From a virus: a DNA stretch of 22,801 bases. Below, in pieces: positions 1 through 6,595 of this stretch. The translations under genes and the position numbers were made by a program. The first letter of the stretch is position 1. The number at the start of each line of letters is the position of its first letter. The notes beneath the pieces were generated by a model that saw only the letters and a program-made list of their open reading frames with translations, did no database searches and was not told the DNA's origin. The stretch is taken from IMG/VR virus record IMGVR_UViG_3300048642_000079, positions 1-22,801 of that record. One strand, given 5' to 3'.

Positions 1-72
1 GGGCAGTATACCGGCGTGACCCTGATCCCGAAGGGGAGCAACACCTTCCTGTTGATGGGGGCGCTGTCGTGA
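1..72 (+). CDS. C-terminal end of an upstream phage structural protein (partial)
   Basis: An open frame runs from the first base to a TGA at 70-72 and gives the last 23 residues of a protein, ending FLLMGALS. The start lies outside the window. Its stop overlaps the GTG start of the next gene in a GTGA junction, so the two are probably translationally coupled and belong to the same structural (tail/appendage) operon. The fragment is too short to name a family. Confidence 0.6.
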   Translation, partial: GQYTGVTLIPKGSNTFLLMGALS

Positions 73-881
73 GGCCGAACCAAGCTCTCATGGCAACCCT
101 GCTGGGCTCGGCGTCCGGCGCGGCTCTGGCCGTCAAGGACCAGAGGTTCTTCGTGGTCTTCGGGCCGCAGAAAGACCGCATGTCCGTCGCCGTGCAGCAG
201 GCGTATGCCATCGTGGACGGCTCGCAAAGCGGCCTCCTCATCTCGGGCAACGGGGCTCATGTCGGCGTCGGGAACCAAGGCTCCCTGACCAGCATCGACG
301 TGCCCCTCCCGGCTACGGCCGAGAACGGCGACACCTTCGTCATGCACGTCATGCACCGCTCGGCGCTGACGACGCCCGCAGGCTGGACCCTGCAAGGCAC
401 CAGCGCGGCCACCAGCACGGCCTCACAGCAGCTCTCGGTTCTCACGCGGGTCAAGGACGGCTCGGAAGGATCGACGGTCACTGTGACGCAGGCCAGCGCC
501 GGGAGGCTGATCGGGCAATGCGTCTCGGTCGAAGGCTCGATCTCCTCGATTTCCTTCAGCTCCGGTGTGACCAACGGCGGCAACACTGGCTCGATGGTCT
601 CCGGCGCGGTCAGCGCCACCAACGGGATCGCGCTGATCGGCTTCTCGTGGACCAATACGACATCTTGGTATAACGGGGATCGGGGCTTCCGCGCGAAGTT
701 TTGCGAAACGATGGGAACCACCCATTACGAGGAGTGCCGGATGGGCGTCGGGCTCTACTACGGGCTCCCTGACATTGACGAGGCCAGCGGCGTGAGCGGC
801 CGTCACATCTACCTCAACGAAGGCACCTATTCCACGGGCTCGGACTACAACTGGACCGTGACCGTGATCGAAGCGACGTAA
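69..881 (+). CDS. Putative phage tail/appendage structural protein
   Basis: A 270-residue protein starting at GTG 69, chosen because GTGA overlaps the upstream stop; ATG 90 is an alternative. It is rich in Ser, Thr, Gly and Val with few charged residues, as expected for an all-beta phage fibre or tail decoration protein. No signal peptide or clear catalytic motif is visible. I do not recognise a named family. It lies between another structural gene end and a second beta-rich protein 10 bases downstream, just before the lysis cassette, where tail-tip and fibre genes usually sit. The role in the virion is inferred from composition and position only. Confidence 0.6.
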   Translation: MRPNQALMATLLGSASGAALAVKDQRFFVVFGPQKDRMSVAVQQAYAIVDGSQSGLLISGNGAHVGVGNQGSLTSIDVPLPATAENGDTFVMHVMHRSALTTPAGWTLQGTSAATSTASQQLSVLTRVKDGSEGSTVTVTQASAGRLIGQCVSVEGSISSISFSSGVTNGGNTGSMVSGAVSATNGIALIGFSWTNTTSWYNGDRGFRAKFCETMGTTHYEECRMGVGLYYGLPDIDEASGVSGRHIYLNEGTYSTGSDYNWTVTVIEAT

Positions 882-891
882 GGAGCGCCCC

Positions 892-1902
892 ATGACCATT
901 CTCTTCGTCGGGAATACCCCGGCTCAGTTCTACGCCAGCTCGGCCGAGCTGGAATACGACACCAGCACCGAGCATCGCGATTCGGACTTCGTGCCGAACG
1001 ACATCGGCTACACCGTCTCGGAGGGGGGCACGACCTACTTCGATCACGAGCTGGATTCGGAGGTGACGGACTTCTGGCTTCACTACCGCATGTATTTCCC
1101 GCGCGTGGACAACTTCAACGTCCTCGACAACCAGCGGTGGGTCACGCTCTACGATGGCTCCGACAACGTGCTGCTGCGGTTCGAGGGGCACCGGCCGAAC
1201 AACTGGATCGACGTGGTGGGCGACACCACGGGCGTCGGCGCGAGCTTCGGCCTCGGCCAGATGCGGAGCTTCACCATCGACATCCATGTCGAGGTGAACG
1301 GCACGACCGACATCACCGGCACGCTCTATGTGAACGGGGCCAAGGTCTCGACGGCGACGGTCGCGAATACCGGCGGCCGGGGCGGCGTGGCCCGCGTCCT
1401 CTGGGAAAACTACAACACGACCCAGCTCAACTCCGGTTCGCAGGACACCTCGCACGTCTCCGAGATCATCATGACGAGCGGCGAGCCTACGCGCGGCTGG
1501 CGGCTGGCGCAGCTCAACCCGAGCGCGGCCGGGAACCACACCGACTTCACCGGCACGCCGGACACGCTGGCTGACGGCGATCTCGCCAGCGGCGTCTCGG
1601 CCGGGGCCGATGGGGATCGCATGTCCAACACGCTGACGGCCTACGGCGGCCCGGCGACGGCTTCGGGCATCCGGGCCGTGGTCGCGGCGACGGTGGCGGC
1701 GAAGGGCGATGCTGGTCCTGACCGGCTGTCGCAGAGCGTGCGGATCGGCGGGACGGACTATGACGGCACGCCGGTCGATCTGGCAACCGAGTATCAGCCC
1801 CTCTTCACGATCTGGGACAACGACCCGGCGTCCGGGGTCGGCTGGGACACGGCCGACTTCGCAACCATGGAGCTGGGCCTGCTGGCCGAGGTGGCCCCGT
1901 AA
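892..1902 (+). CDS. Putative tail fibre/appendage protein with concanavalin A-like (LamG-type) fold
   Basis: A 336-residue protein with ATG at 892 preceded by AAGGAG at good spacing. Residues about 45-200 alternate aromatic and polar strands (for example DFWLHYRMYFP, RWVTLYDG, LRFEGHRPNNWIDV, LYVNGAKV), the look of a concanavalin A-like/LamG jelly roll used by phage proteins to bind surfaces. Residues about 205-336 form a second beta-rich domain containing WRLAQLNPSAAG and ending MELGLLAEVAP, which resembles C-terminal modules of other phage tail proteins. It is probably a host-range or virion-surface protein. The fold is inferred from the strand pattern; no enzyme motif is evident. It is the last structural gene before two hairpins and the endolysin. 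Confidence 0.55.
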   Translation: MTILFVGNTPAQFYASSAELEYDTSTEHRDSDFVPNDIGYTVSEGGTTYFDHELDSEVTDFWLHYRMYFPRVDNFNVLDNQRWVTLYDGSDNVLLRFEGHRPNNWIDVVGDTTGVGASFGLGQMRSFTIDIHVEVNGTTDITGTLYVNGAKVSTATVANTGGRGGVARVLWENYNTTQLNSGSQDTSHVSEIIMTSGEPTRGWRLAQLNPSAAGNHTDFTGTPDTLADGDLASGVSAGADGDRMSNTLTAYGGPATASGIRAVVAATVAAKGDAGPDRLSQSVRIGGTDYDGTPVDLATEYQPLFTIWDNDPASGVGWDTADFATMELGLLAEVAP

Positions 1903-1911
1903 CCTTGCTCT

Positions 1912-1927
1912 GACGCCCGGCGGCGTC
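1912..1927 (+). terminator. Short GC hairpin after the structural genes (possible weak terminator)
   Basis: GACGCC (1912-1917), loop CGGC, GGCGTC (1922-1927) forms a perfect 6-bp stem nine bases after the stop of the preceding gene. It is followed by TAT rather than a T-run, so termination would be partial at best. Confidence 0.35.
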
Positions 1928-1930
1928 TAT

Positions 1931-1963
1931 GGTGACTCCCATCCAACTGGTATGGGAGTCACC
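1931..1963 (+). promoter_or_regulatory. 12-bp hairpin that buries the endolysin ribosome binding site
   Basis: GGTGACTCCCAT (1931-1942) pairs perfectly with ATGGGAGTCACC (1952-1963) across a 9-base loop. The only good Shine-Dalgarno for the endolysin ATG at 1967, GGGAG at 1954-1958, lies inside the 3' arm and pairs with CTCCC at 1936-1940. The hairpin would block ribosome loading unless opened, for example by ribosomes, a protein, or a transcript starting inside it. Pairing is seen directly; the regulatory role is inferred. Confidence 0.6.
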
Positions 1964-1966
1964 TTC

Positions 1967-3133
1967 ATGACCACCGACATCTTCAAGGGGAAAGCAAAGC
2001 CCCTCGACGCCTACGACATCGCGATCCTCGCGCACCGGATCGACGTGTCCGAGGACCACATGCAGGCGTTCCTCAACGTCGAGAGCCGGGGGCGCGGCTT
2101 CGACCGCCACGGCCGTCCGACGATGCTTTTCGAGCCGCATGTCTTCTACCGGCACCTCGAAGGGGCCGAGCGCGACAATGCGGTCAAGGCCGGTTTGGCC
2201 TACCCGCGCTGGGGCGAGAAGAAGTATCCCTCCGACTCCTACCCGCGCTTCGAGGAAGCCTACGAGATCAACCCCCGGGCCGCGATCATGGCCGCCTCGT
2301 GGGGCTCGACGCAAATCCTCGGCGAGAATTACGCCATGGTCGGCTACGACTCCCCGGAGGACATGCTGGCCGATTTCATGGACGACGAAGAGAACCACGT
2401 CGAGGCGATGGTGAAATACATCCTCGCCACGGGGATCGCCGACGACATGAAGGCCGGGCGCTGGGCAACCGTGGCCCGCATCTACAACGGCCCGGGCTAC
2501 GCGAAGAACGGCTACGACAAGAAGCTGGCGGCCGAGTATGCCAAGCTCCGGGGCATCCCGGACTCTGGCTGGAAGCCCGACGCGCCGGACCCGGATCGTC
2601 TGACCATCGCCGACGCGGCCACCCTGCGCACCGTGCAGCAGCGGCTCCATGACCTCGGCTACCCCGAGGTTGGCAAGATCGACGGCATCTGGGGCACCAA
2701 GCTCCGGGCCGGTGTGCTGGCCTTCCGGGCCGACAACGGCCTGCCCATCGTCTCGGACATCGACCAGCAGCTCCTCTCGGCCCTCATGGTGGCCCCGAAG
2801 CGCCAGATCGCGGAGACCCGCGCAGAGGCCACGGTAGGCGATCTCCGGGCCGCAGGGAGCCGCACCATCGAAAGCTCGGACAAGGCCAAGGGTGCGGCGG
2901 CCGTAGGGGCCGCAGGCGGCGGCGTAGCGGCCGTCATCGACGTGCTGAAGCCCGACGAGCTGGCCGGGCAGTTCACGGGCCTCTGGGGCAGCGTGCAGCC
3001 CGCTATCGAGGCCATGAAGGACATGAGCCCCTACGTCGCGCTTGGCCTCGGGGCCTATATCCTGTATCAGCTCTTCTTCGTGGATAAAGTCCGCGTCGAG
3101 GATCACCGGGAGGGGAAGCATGTGGGCCGCTAA
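1967..3133 (+). CDS. Endolysin: N-acetylmuramidase with peptidoglycan-binding domain and C-terminal membrane segment
   Basis: A 388-residue protein expected to cleave the glycan backbone of peptidoglycan at lysis. Residues about 16-198 match the N-acetylmuramidase (DUF3380) family: AFLNVESRGRGFD carries the probable catalytic Glu39, followed by LFEPHVFYRHL and SWGSTQILG. Residues about 212-273 form a PG_binding_1 domain (TVQQRLHDLGY, KIDGIWG). The C-terminus is unusual: an Ala/Gly-rich stretch (309-323), then a hydrophobic helix at about 355-372 (YVALGLGAYILYQLFF) and a basic tail, so the enzyme may be membrane-tethered. ATG 1967 is chosen because GGGAG lies 8 bases upstream; the frame is open further upstream, but that stretch overlaps the preceding gene. 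The 3' end overlaps the spanin gene by 14 bases. Confidence 0.88.
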   Translation: MTTDIFKGKAKPLDAYDIAILAHRIDVSEDHMQAFLNVESRGRGFDRHGRPTMLFEPHVFYRHLEGAERDNAVKAGLAYPRWGEKKYPSDSYPRFEEAYEINPRAAIMAASWGSTQILGENYAMVGYDSPEDMLADFMDDEENHVEAMVKYILATGIADDMKAGRWATVARIYNGPGYAKNGYDKKLAAEYAKLRGIPDSGWKPDAPDPDRLTIADAATLRTVQQRLHDLGYPEVGKIDGIWGTKLRAGVLAFRADNGLPIVSDIDQQLLSALMVAPKRQIAETRAEATVGDLRAAGSRTIESSDKAKGAAAVGAAGGGVAAVIDVLKPDELAGQFTGLWGSVQPAIEAMKDMSPYVALGLGAYILYQLFFVDKVRVEDHREGKHVGR

Positions 3134-3458
3134 CGCTCTGAGCTTCCTCCTCGGCCCGAGCGGGCGAATCATCCTACTCGTTGTTGCGTTTGCCGGGTGG
3201 ACGATCTACCAAAGGTATGACGCAACCCGTGATTGCAACGAGGCCCACGCGACCGCCGAGCTGAAGGAGGCGAAGAGGCAAGCCGAGCTTTCCCGGGAAA
3301 TTGCAGAAGAGGCTCGGAAAGAAGCCGATCAGGCCCAATCCGAGATCGAGGAATTGGAGGCCAGAAATGCGCAGCTCCGGGAAGACATTCAAAGCCTGCC
3401 GACCGCTGGCTGTGCTATCCCTCCTGACATTGCTGATCGGCTGCGGAACATCCGCTGA
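3120..3458 (+). CDS. Rz-like inner-membrane spanin (i-spanin)
   Basis: A 112-residue protein with the plan of i-spanins: a short N-terminus, one membrane helix at about residues 15-27 (RIILLVVAFAGWTIY), then a charged coiled coil (about 38-95, rich in Glu, Ala, Lys and Gln) and a short tail. It would span the periplasm and join an outer-membrane lipoprotein partner to fuse the membranes at lysis. ATG 3120 has GGGAGGGG just upstream and overlaps the endolysin end. The partner gene starts inside it in another frame, the classic Rz/Rz1 arrangement. The assignment rests on architecture and position, since spanins diverge strongly in sequence. Confidence 0.85.
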   Translation: MWAANALSFLLGPSGRIILLVVAFAGWTIYQRYDATRDCNEAHATAELKEAKRQAELSREIAEEARKEADQAQSEIEELEARNAQLREDIQSLPTAGCAIPPDIADRLRNIR

Positions 3459-3657
3459 CGGCCCGGCAGCGTATCAGGCCCCGCCCCTCGATCCGAGGGA
3501 CGAGAAGGATTGCTACGACCCCGGCGTGGGCGATGAGGCGCTGGCCTCCCTTGGGGACAACCGGGTGGCCCTCGCCGATTGCAGGCGGAAGCACCGCAAC
3601 GTGGTCCGGCAGTATAACCGGGTCAGGGCCGATCTCGGGCAGAAGGGGCCGCAGTAA
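3367..3657 (+). CDS. Rz1-like outer-membrane spanin lipoprotein (o-spanin), overlapping the i-spanin gene
   Basis: A 96-residue lipoprotein precursor. ATG 3367 follows GGAGG (3356-3360) at 6 bases; an earlier in-frame ATG has no comparable site. Residues 1-25 form a basic and hydrophobic signal peptide ending in the lipobox LIGC, with lipidated Cys26. The mature part (about 71 residues) begins GTSADGPAAY and has a Pro-containing stretch (APPLDP) like other Rz1 proteins, then a charged helical end. The first 92 bases lie within the i-spanin gene in a different frame and the rest extends past it, so the pair is overlapping rather than fully embedded. It is predicted to reach the outer membrane and bind the i-spanin C-terminus. 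Confidence 0.85.
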   Translation: MRSSGKTFKACRPLAVLSLLTLLIGCGTSADGPAAYQAPPLDPRDEKDCYDPGVGDEALASLGDNRVALADCRRKHRNVVRQYNRVRADLGQKGPQ

Positions 3658-3941
3658 TGCTCTGGGGCAAAGGTGACAGTTCCAAACTTCAGGATCGGGA
3701 GGTGGCAACGCTTTCCGATCTTCGTCGTATGGTCGAGACGGGCCACATCGTCGCGCTCACGCCCGACCAGAGCGAGCTTGCTCTTCGGGCGCTGGACTTC
3801 TACGGCAGCTTCGAGTCCTCGCTTCGGCTCATGAAGTCGCTGCGGAACGGGCTGGTCTTGGCCGGTTTCTTCATCACCCTCTGGTGGGCGACGGAAGGCC
3901 AGATCATCGACTATCTTCGCGACCGGCTGGGAGGCCAATGA
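3657..3941 (+). CDS. Small membrane protein, holin candidate
   Basis: A 94-residue protein starting at ATG 3657 in a TAATG junction with the o-spanin stop. It has a charged N-terminal two-thirds (DLRRMVETGHIVALTPDQ) and one membrane helix at about residues 64-79 (NGLVLAGFFITLWWATEG) followed by IIDYLRDRLGGQ. A single-helix protein in a lysis cassette with no other obvious holin makes it a holin candidate, but its long soluble N-terminus is unlike typical holins. It overlaps the next gene by ATGA. The function is inferred from position and topology only. Confidence 0.6.
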   Translation: MLWGKGDSSKLQDREVATLSDLRRMVETGHIVALTPDQSELALRALDFYGSFESSLRLMKSLRNGLVLAGFFITLWWATEGQIIDYLRDRLGGQ

Positions 3942-4435
3942 TGAACAAGCTGAAGAGCTACGCCTTCTGGAAGAACCGCCTGATCGAGCTGACGCTGGCG
4001 ATCATGCTGGGGTGGACGACGATTCAGATCATCCAGTATCGCGAAGACCAGTCCCGGGCCGAGATCGAGCCGACCGACTGGTTCGAGGTCTTCGAGGTCT
4101 ACGTGCCCGATCACCCCGCCGGGAGCAATCCGAACCTCGTCTATGACCGGGTGATCCGGGAGCCCTTCCGGGGCTTCTGGGTGGCCGAGGTGCAGCAGCG
4201 CGACCGGCTGACCGATGCGGCCAGCTTCAACGCCTGCACGGGCTCCGGGGTGGCCGACTACGCGCCTGAAGACGTGCTGCCGGATCGCACCGTTTCTTGG
4301 GAGTGGTTCATGGGTCGGCCGTGCAACGTCGCCCCCGGCACCTACCGGATTCAGATCACCTACGACATGCGCCGGGACGACTACCCGACGAAGCGGATCG
4401 TGGTCTTCTCGAATACCTTCAAGGTCACGCCCTAG
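3938..4435 (+). CDS. Membrane-anchored protein of unknown function in the lysis region
   Basis: A 165-residue protein. ATG 3938 overlaps the upstream stop (ATGA), with GGGAGG a few bases before; ATG 3941 would also work. One membrane helix lies near the N-terminus (about residues 15-34, LIELTLAIMLGWTTIQIIQY). The remaining 130 residues are outside the membrane and look beta-rich, with two Cys in the middle (FNACTG and RPCNVAPG), a possible disulfide, and an Ig-like end (GTYRIQITYDM, VVFSNTFKVTP). I do not recognise a family. The location suggests a lysis accessory or antiholin-like role, unproven. Its stop shares CTAG with the stop of the convergent gene. Confidence 0.65.
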   Translation: MMNKLKSYAFWKNRLIELTLAIMLGWTTIQIIQYREDQSRAEIEPTDWFEVFEVYVPDHPAGSNPNLVYDRVIREPFRGFWVAEVQQRDRLTDAASFNACTGSGVADYAPEDVLPDRTVSWEWFMGRPCNVAPGTYRIQITYDMRRDDYPTKRIVVFSNTFKVTP

Positions 4436-4614
4436 AGCTTGGTCCACGGCCCGGGGAATTCCCGGGCCTTCCGCTCCTTGGTCATCCGCTTCGCGGCCTC
4501 TCGCTCCTCCATCCGGGAGAAACGGCCGCTTTGACGCACCGCACCGAGGAGGAAGCCGATCAGGACCGCGTAGACGATAACGGCCGCGACGAACCCGATC
4601 CGAACCCAATCCAT
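4432..4614 (-). CDS. Small single-span membrane protein (60 aa)
   Basis: The protein has one membrane helix at residues about 5-27 (RIGFVAAVIVYAVLIGFLLGAV) followed by a basic and acidic cytoplasmic tail (RMEEREAAKRMTKERKA). ATG 4614 directly abuts the stop of the methyltransferase gene, so it is the last gene of the minus-strand region and probably coupled to it. Its stop overlaps the stop of the convergent lysis-region gene through the palindrome CTAG (4432-4435). I do not recognise it. Confidence 0.65.
   Translation of the reverse strand: MDWVRIGFVAAVIVYAVLIGFLLGAVRQSGRFSRMEEREAAKRMTKERKAREFPGPWTKL
4448..4468. terminator. Strong hairpin at the convergent junction (probable bidirectional terminator)
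   Basis: GGCCCGGG (4448-4455) and CCCGGGCC (4461-4468) flank GAATT, giving an 8-bp GC stem 12 bases after the plus-strand stop. On the plus strand it is followed by TTCCGCTCCTT, a poor T-tract. It lies inside the last codons of the minus-strand gene ending at 4432, so it could stop late transcripts before they run antisense through the early region. Termination is inferred. Confidence 0.5.
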
Positions 4615-5364
4615 CTAGATCAGCTCCTTCATGAGCGCGGCCAGCTCGGGGTCTTCGCCGTGCGCGGCCGGGCTGAATTTGCCGACCTCGTTGCCCATCT
4701 GGTCCCAGCCTGCCCGGTTGGTGCGGGCGAACAGCTCGCAGTAGGGGCCGGGGACAAGCGCCTCGATCCGCTCGTAGGTCTCGTCCGGCTTCCGGCTATG
4801 CTCGCGCCTCTGGGCCACGATGAGCCGCCTCACGGCCTTGCTCTGGCGCTTGGGGGCACCTTTCGTCGCCAGCCAGCAGTCCTCGGGGTTGGCGCGGGTC
4901 CAGAAGCCCATGCCCTTGAACCATGTCGCGTCGTCCAGAGCCGGGCCGGGCTCCTTGTTGGTCTTGGCCCAGCAGAAGGCCCGGGTCTTGTAGGTGAAGC
5001 CCCACGCGGCGATCACGTCGAGCGCCATGGCGAGATGCGTGTCGATGGTCCACATGAAGAGGGCGCAGTCCTTGGCGGCCAGCTCGCCGACCGGCAGGGC
5101 CTTGATCTCGTCCAGCGACATGCAGTCGTAGTGGGTCTCGGGCGAGCGGTCCTTGCCCTTGTCCGAGCGGGTCATGAAGGACCACGGAGGATCGGCGAGG
5201 ATCGCGCCGTAGTGCCACTTCTTCAGCCCGACCAGCGGACCCTCGGTGAAGGCCGCGCCGGGCGCGTGCGGGCAGCTCTGGGCCTCCTCGTCGTCGCGGC
5301 AGGGCTCCGGGGTCACGAGGCCGCAGGCGGCGCAGATCGAGGTCGATTTTTTGCGAGGGATCAC
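4615..5364 (-). CDS. MT-A70 family DNA N6-adenine methyltransferase
   Basis: A 249-residue protein from GTG 5364, which overlaps the upstream stop in GTGA; the open frame extends further upstream but only over the neighbouring gene. An N-terminal segment with Cys11, Cys14, Cys22 and Cys31 may bind zinc. The MT-A70 core follows: AILADPPWSF with catalytic DPPW at 58-61, ALFMWTIDTHLAMALDVIAAWGFTYKT split as ALFMWTIDTHL and WGFTYKT, GFWTRANPEDCWLATKG, and REHSRKPDETYERIE near the end, all typical of phage MT-A70 enzymes. It would transfer a methyl group from AdoMet to adenine N6, probably in phage DNA, for example to evade restriction. The target sequence cannot be read from here. Confidence 0.88.
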   Translation of the reverse strand: MIPRKKSTSICAACGLVTPEPCRDDEEAQSCPHAPGAAFTEGPLVGLKKWHYGAILADPPWSFMTRSDKGKDRSPETHYDCMSLDEIKALPVGELAAKDCALFMWTIDTHLAMALDVIAAWGFTYKTRAFCWAKTNKEPGPALDDATWFKGMGFWTRANPEDCWLATKGAPKRQSKAVRRLIVAQRREHSRKPDETYERIEALVPGPYCELFARTNRAGWDQMGNEVGKFSPAAHGEDPELAALMKELI

Positions 5365-5627
5365 GGTTCTACTTTCGTCAGGGTGGTCAGGATGTCGAGG
5401 GGCGGATCGGCCGGGCGTTTGCAGTCGTGCATCCACTCGATCTGGAAGCGCAGCACGGACTCGAAGGCCATCGCCATGTCGAAGCCCACGGTCTCGGCGC
5501 GGTGCCGGGCGAGGAGGAGATCGGGCAGCACGCGGTCGCGGTCCTCGGCCATGCCCACCCTGCGCAGGATCAGGGCGTTGGTGCTGATCTGGGACATCAT
5601 GAGACGGTCTTGCTCGCGGGCGTTCAT
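5361..5627 (-). CDS. Hypothetical protein (88 aa)
   Basis: Starts at ATG 5627, with GAGGAGG 7 bases upstream, and overlaps the stop of the upstream gene by ATGA. The product is mostly helical (MNAREQDRLMMSQISTNAL, then DLLLARHRAETVGFDMAMA) with an LRFQIEWMHDCK stretch near the end. There is no membrane segment or recognised motif. Overlaps on both sides tie it to the LigA-related gene and the methyltransferase. Function unknown. Confidence 0.65.
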   Translation of the reverse strand: MNAREQDRLMMSQISTNALILRRVGMAEDRDRVLPDLLLARHRAETVGFDMAMAFESVLRFQIEWMHDCKRPADPPLDILTTLTKVEP

Positions 5628-5938
5628 ATCACGGCCTCCTCGGCGTAGTAGGTGCTGTAGAGCCGGTGCAGGCTCGGCTTGTCGGGGTGGTGGTGGACCC
5701 ACATGCCCGTGTCCGGCTCGAAGTAGACCCGGAAGAAGAGATCGAGCTGGCGGTTGCCGGTGGCCTCCTCGGGCCGGATCGAGCGGGCCAGCTCGTCGTA
5801 GTCCGCGTCGCTCATCACCGGATCGCCCACGATCTCGTAGGCATAGGCGGCCACGGCGACGCGGATGCGATTCCTGATCTCGGCCGAGAATTCGACCGGG
5901 CGCTTCTTCTTGCGCGGGATCAGCGGCAGCTTGGTCAT
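5624..5938 (-). CDS. LigA-related small protein (stand-alone domain Ia-like)
   Basis: A 104-residue protein. After a basic N-terminus (PLIPRKKKRP) it contains AAYAYEIVGDPVMSDADYDEL, which closely resembles the start of NAD-dependent DNA ligase domain Ia (the segment reading Y-x-DxPxxSDxEYD in LigA that binds nicotinamide mononucleotide). The adenylation domain with its KxDG lysine, the OB fold and the BRCT domain are absent, so it cannot be a ligase by itself. Such proteins are often annotated as LigA-related in phages. It may bind NAD/NMN or a partner; that is inference. It overlaps both neighbours by ATGA. Confidence 0.65.
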   Translation of the reverse strand: MTKLPLIPRKKKRPVEFSAEIRNRIRVAVAAYAYEIVGDPVMSDADYDELARSIRPEEATGNRQLDLFFRVYFEPDTGMWVHHHPDKPSLHRLYSTYYAEEAVI

Positions 5939-6285
5939 TTCTTGCCCGGCTTGGCCCGGGGCGGCGCGTCTTCCTCTACGGCCTCGCCGGTCGGCTCCAT
6001 GCGCAGCTTGCGCAGCGCCTCGGCGTATTCCGAGACGCCCGGGAACCAGTCCACCTCGATCCCGATCCGGGACAAAGCCCTGACCCGCAGCTCGATCTCG
6101 CGGCCCATGATCTTGCCGACGATGGCGGTCACATGCTCGCGCTCGTCGTGGATCATCTTGCCTTCGATGTAGCGGCCCTTCAGCGTCAGACCGATGGACT
6201 TGATTCCGTCCCGGGCCTCGCGGTCGATCTCGCCGATCTCCTGAAGGAGCCTCCCGGCGTCGGAGATAGTCGAAGCGTCTTTCAT
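5935..6285 (-). CDS. Hypothetical protein (116 aa)
   Basis: Starts at ATG 6285 in a TGATG junction with the GapR stop and ends overlapping the next start (ATGA). The sequence is helical and charged: SDAGRLLQEIGEIDREARDG, then KGRYIEGKMIHDEREHV, and a Pro/Lys-rich tail ending RAKPGKK. No family is recognised. Tight coupling to gapR suggests it is co-expressed with the chromatin protein, but a joint function is not shown. Confidence 0.65.
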   Translation of the reverse strand: MKDASTISDAGRLLQEIGEIDREARDGIKSIGLTLKGRYIEGKMIHDEREHVTAIVGKIMGREIELRVRALSRIGIEVDWFPGVSEYAEALRKLRMEPTGEAVEEDAPPRAKPGKK

Positions 6286-6593
6286 CACAGCATCCCCAGA
6301 GCTTCCATATACATTTCGAGGATCGCGTCCTCCTCGGCGATGTCGTCCCGGTTGCGCTTGCGCAGGCCGATCACCTTCTTCATGACCTTCGTGTCGTAGC
6401 CGCGAGCCTTCGCCTCGGCCATGACCTCTTTCTGCTGTTCCGCGATGTCTTCCTTCTCGGCTTGCAGGCGCTCCCACCGTTCGATGAATTGGCGCAGCTC
6501 CGAGGCGGTGACGCGGTAGCTCGCGTCGCCAGAGGAGGAGGACTCGTCGTCCTCCTCCATCATGCGAGCGATGTCTTCCATCGACGTTGCCAT
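6285..6593 (-). CDS. gapR: GapR-family DNA-binding protein (DUF2312)
   Basis: A 102-residue protein with an acidic and Ser-rich N-terminus (EEDDESSSS) and a full GapR/DUF2312 domain at about 28-102: ELRQFIERWERLQAEKEDI, EVMAEAKARGYDTKVMKKVI, LRKRNRDD and a terminal ILEMYMEALGML, nearly the alphaproteobacterial consensus. Cellular GapR of Caulobacter clamps overtwisted AT-rich DNA and stimulates gyrase and topoisomerase IV ahead of replication. A phage copy could condense or mark phage DNA, or recruit host topoisomerase. No clear Shine-Dalgarno precedes ATG 6593, which lies 2 bases after the upstream stop, so translation is probably coupled. Confidence 0.9.
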   Translation of the reverse strand: MATSMEDIARMMEEDDESSSSGDASYRVTASELRQFIERWERLQAEKEDIAEQQKEVMAEAKARGYDTKVMKKVIGLRKRNRDDIAEEDAILEMYMEALGML

Positions 6594-6595
6594 GG

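Noticed and set aside
1709-1966. N-terminal extension of the endolysin to an upstream start
   Set aside because: The extension overlaps the tail gene, is Arg/Trp/Ser-rich and reads through both hairpins; ATG 1967 has the proper binding site.
1805-3172. 455-codon frame on the minus strand opposite the endolysin
   Set aside because: It is antisense to a clear muramidase plus peptidoglycan-binding protein and has no motif of its own.
4615-5436. Start of the methyltransferase at 5436
   Set aside because: This would add 24 Pro/Arg-rich residues overlapping the neighbouring gene; GTG 5364 fits the GTGA junction pattern used throughout this region.
4297-5877. 526-codon frame on the plus strand across the methyltransferase region
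   Set aside because: It crosses several well-supported minus-strand genes with overlapping starts and stops, and its product is compositionally biased (Arg/Pro/Ser at the end).
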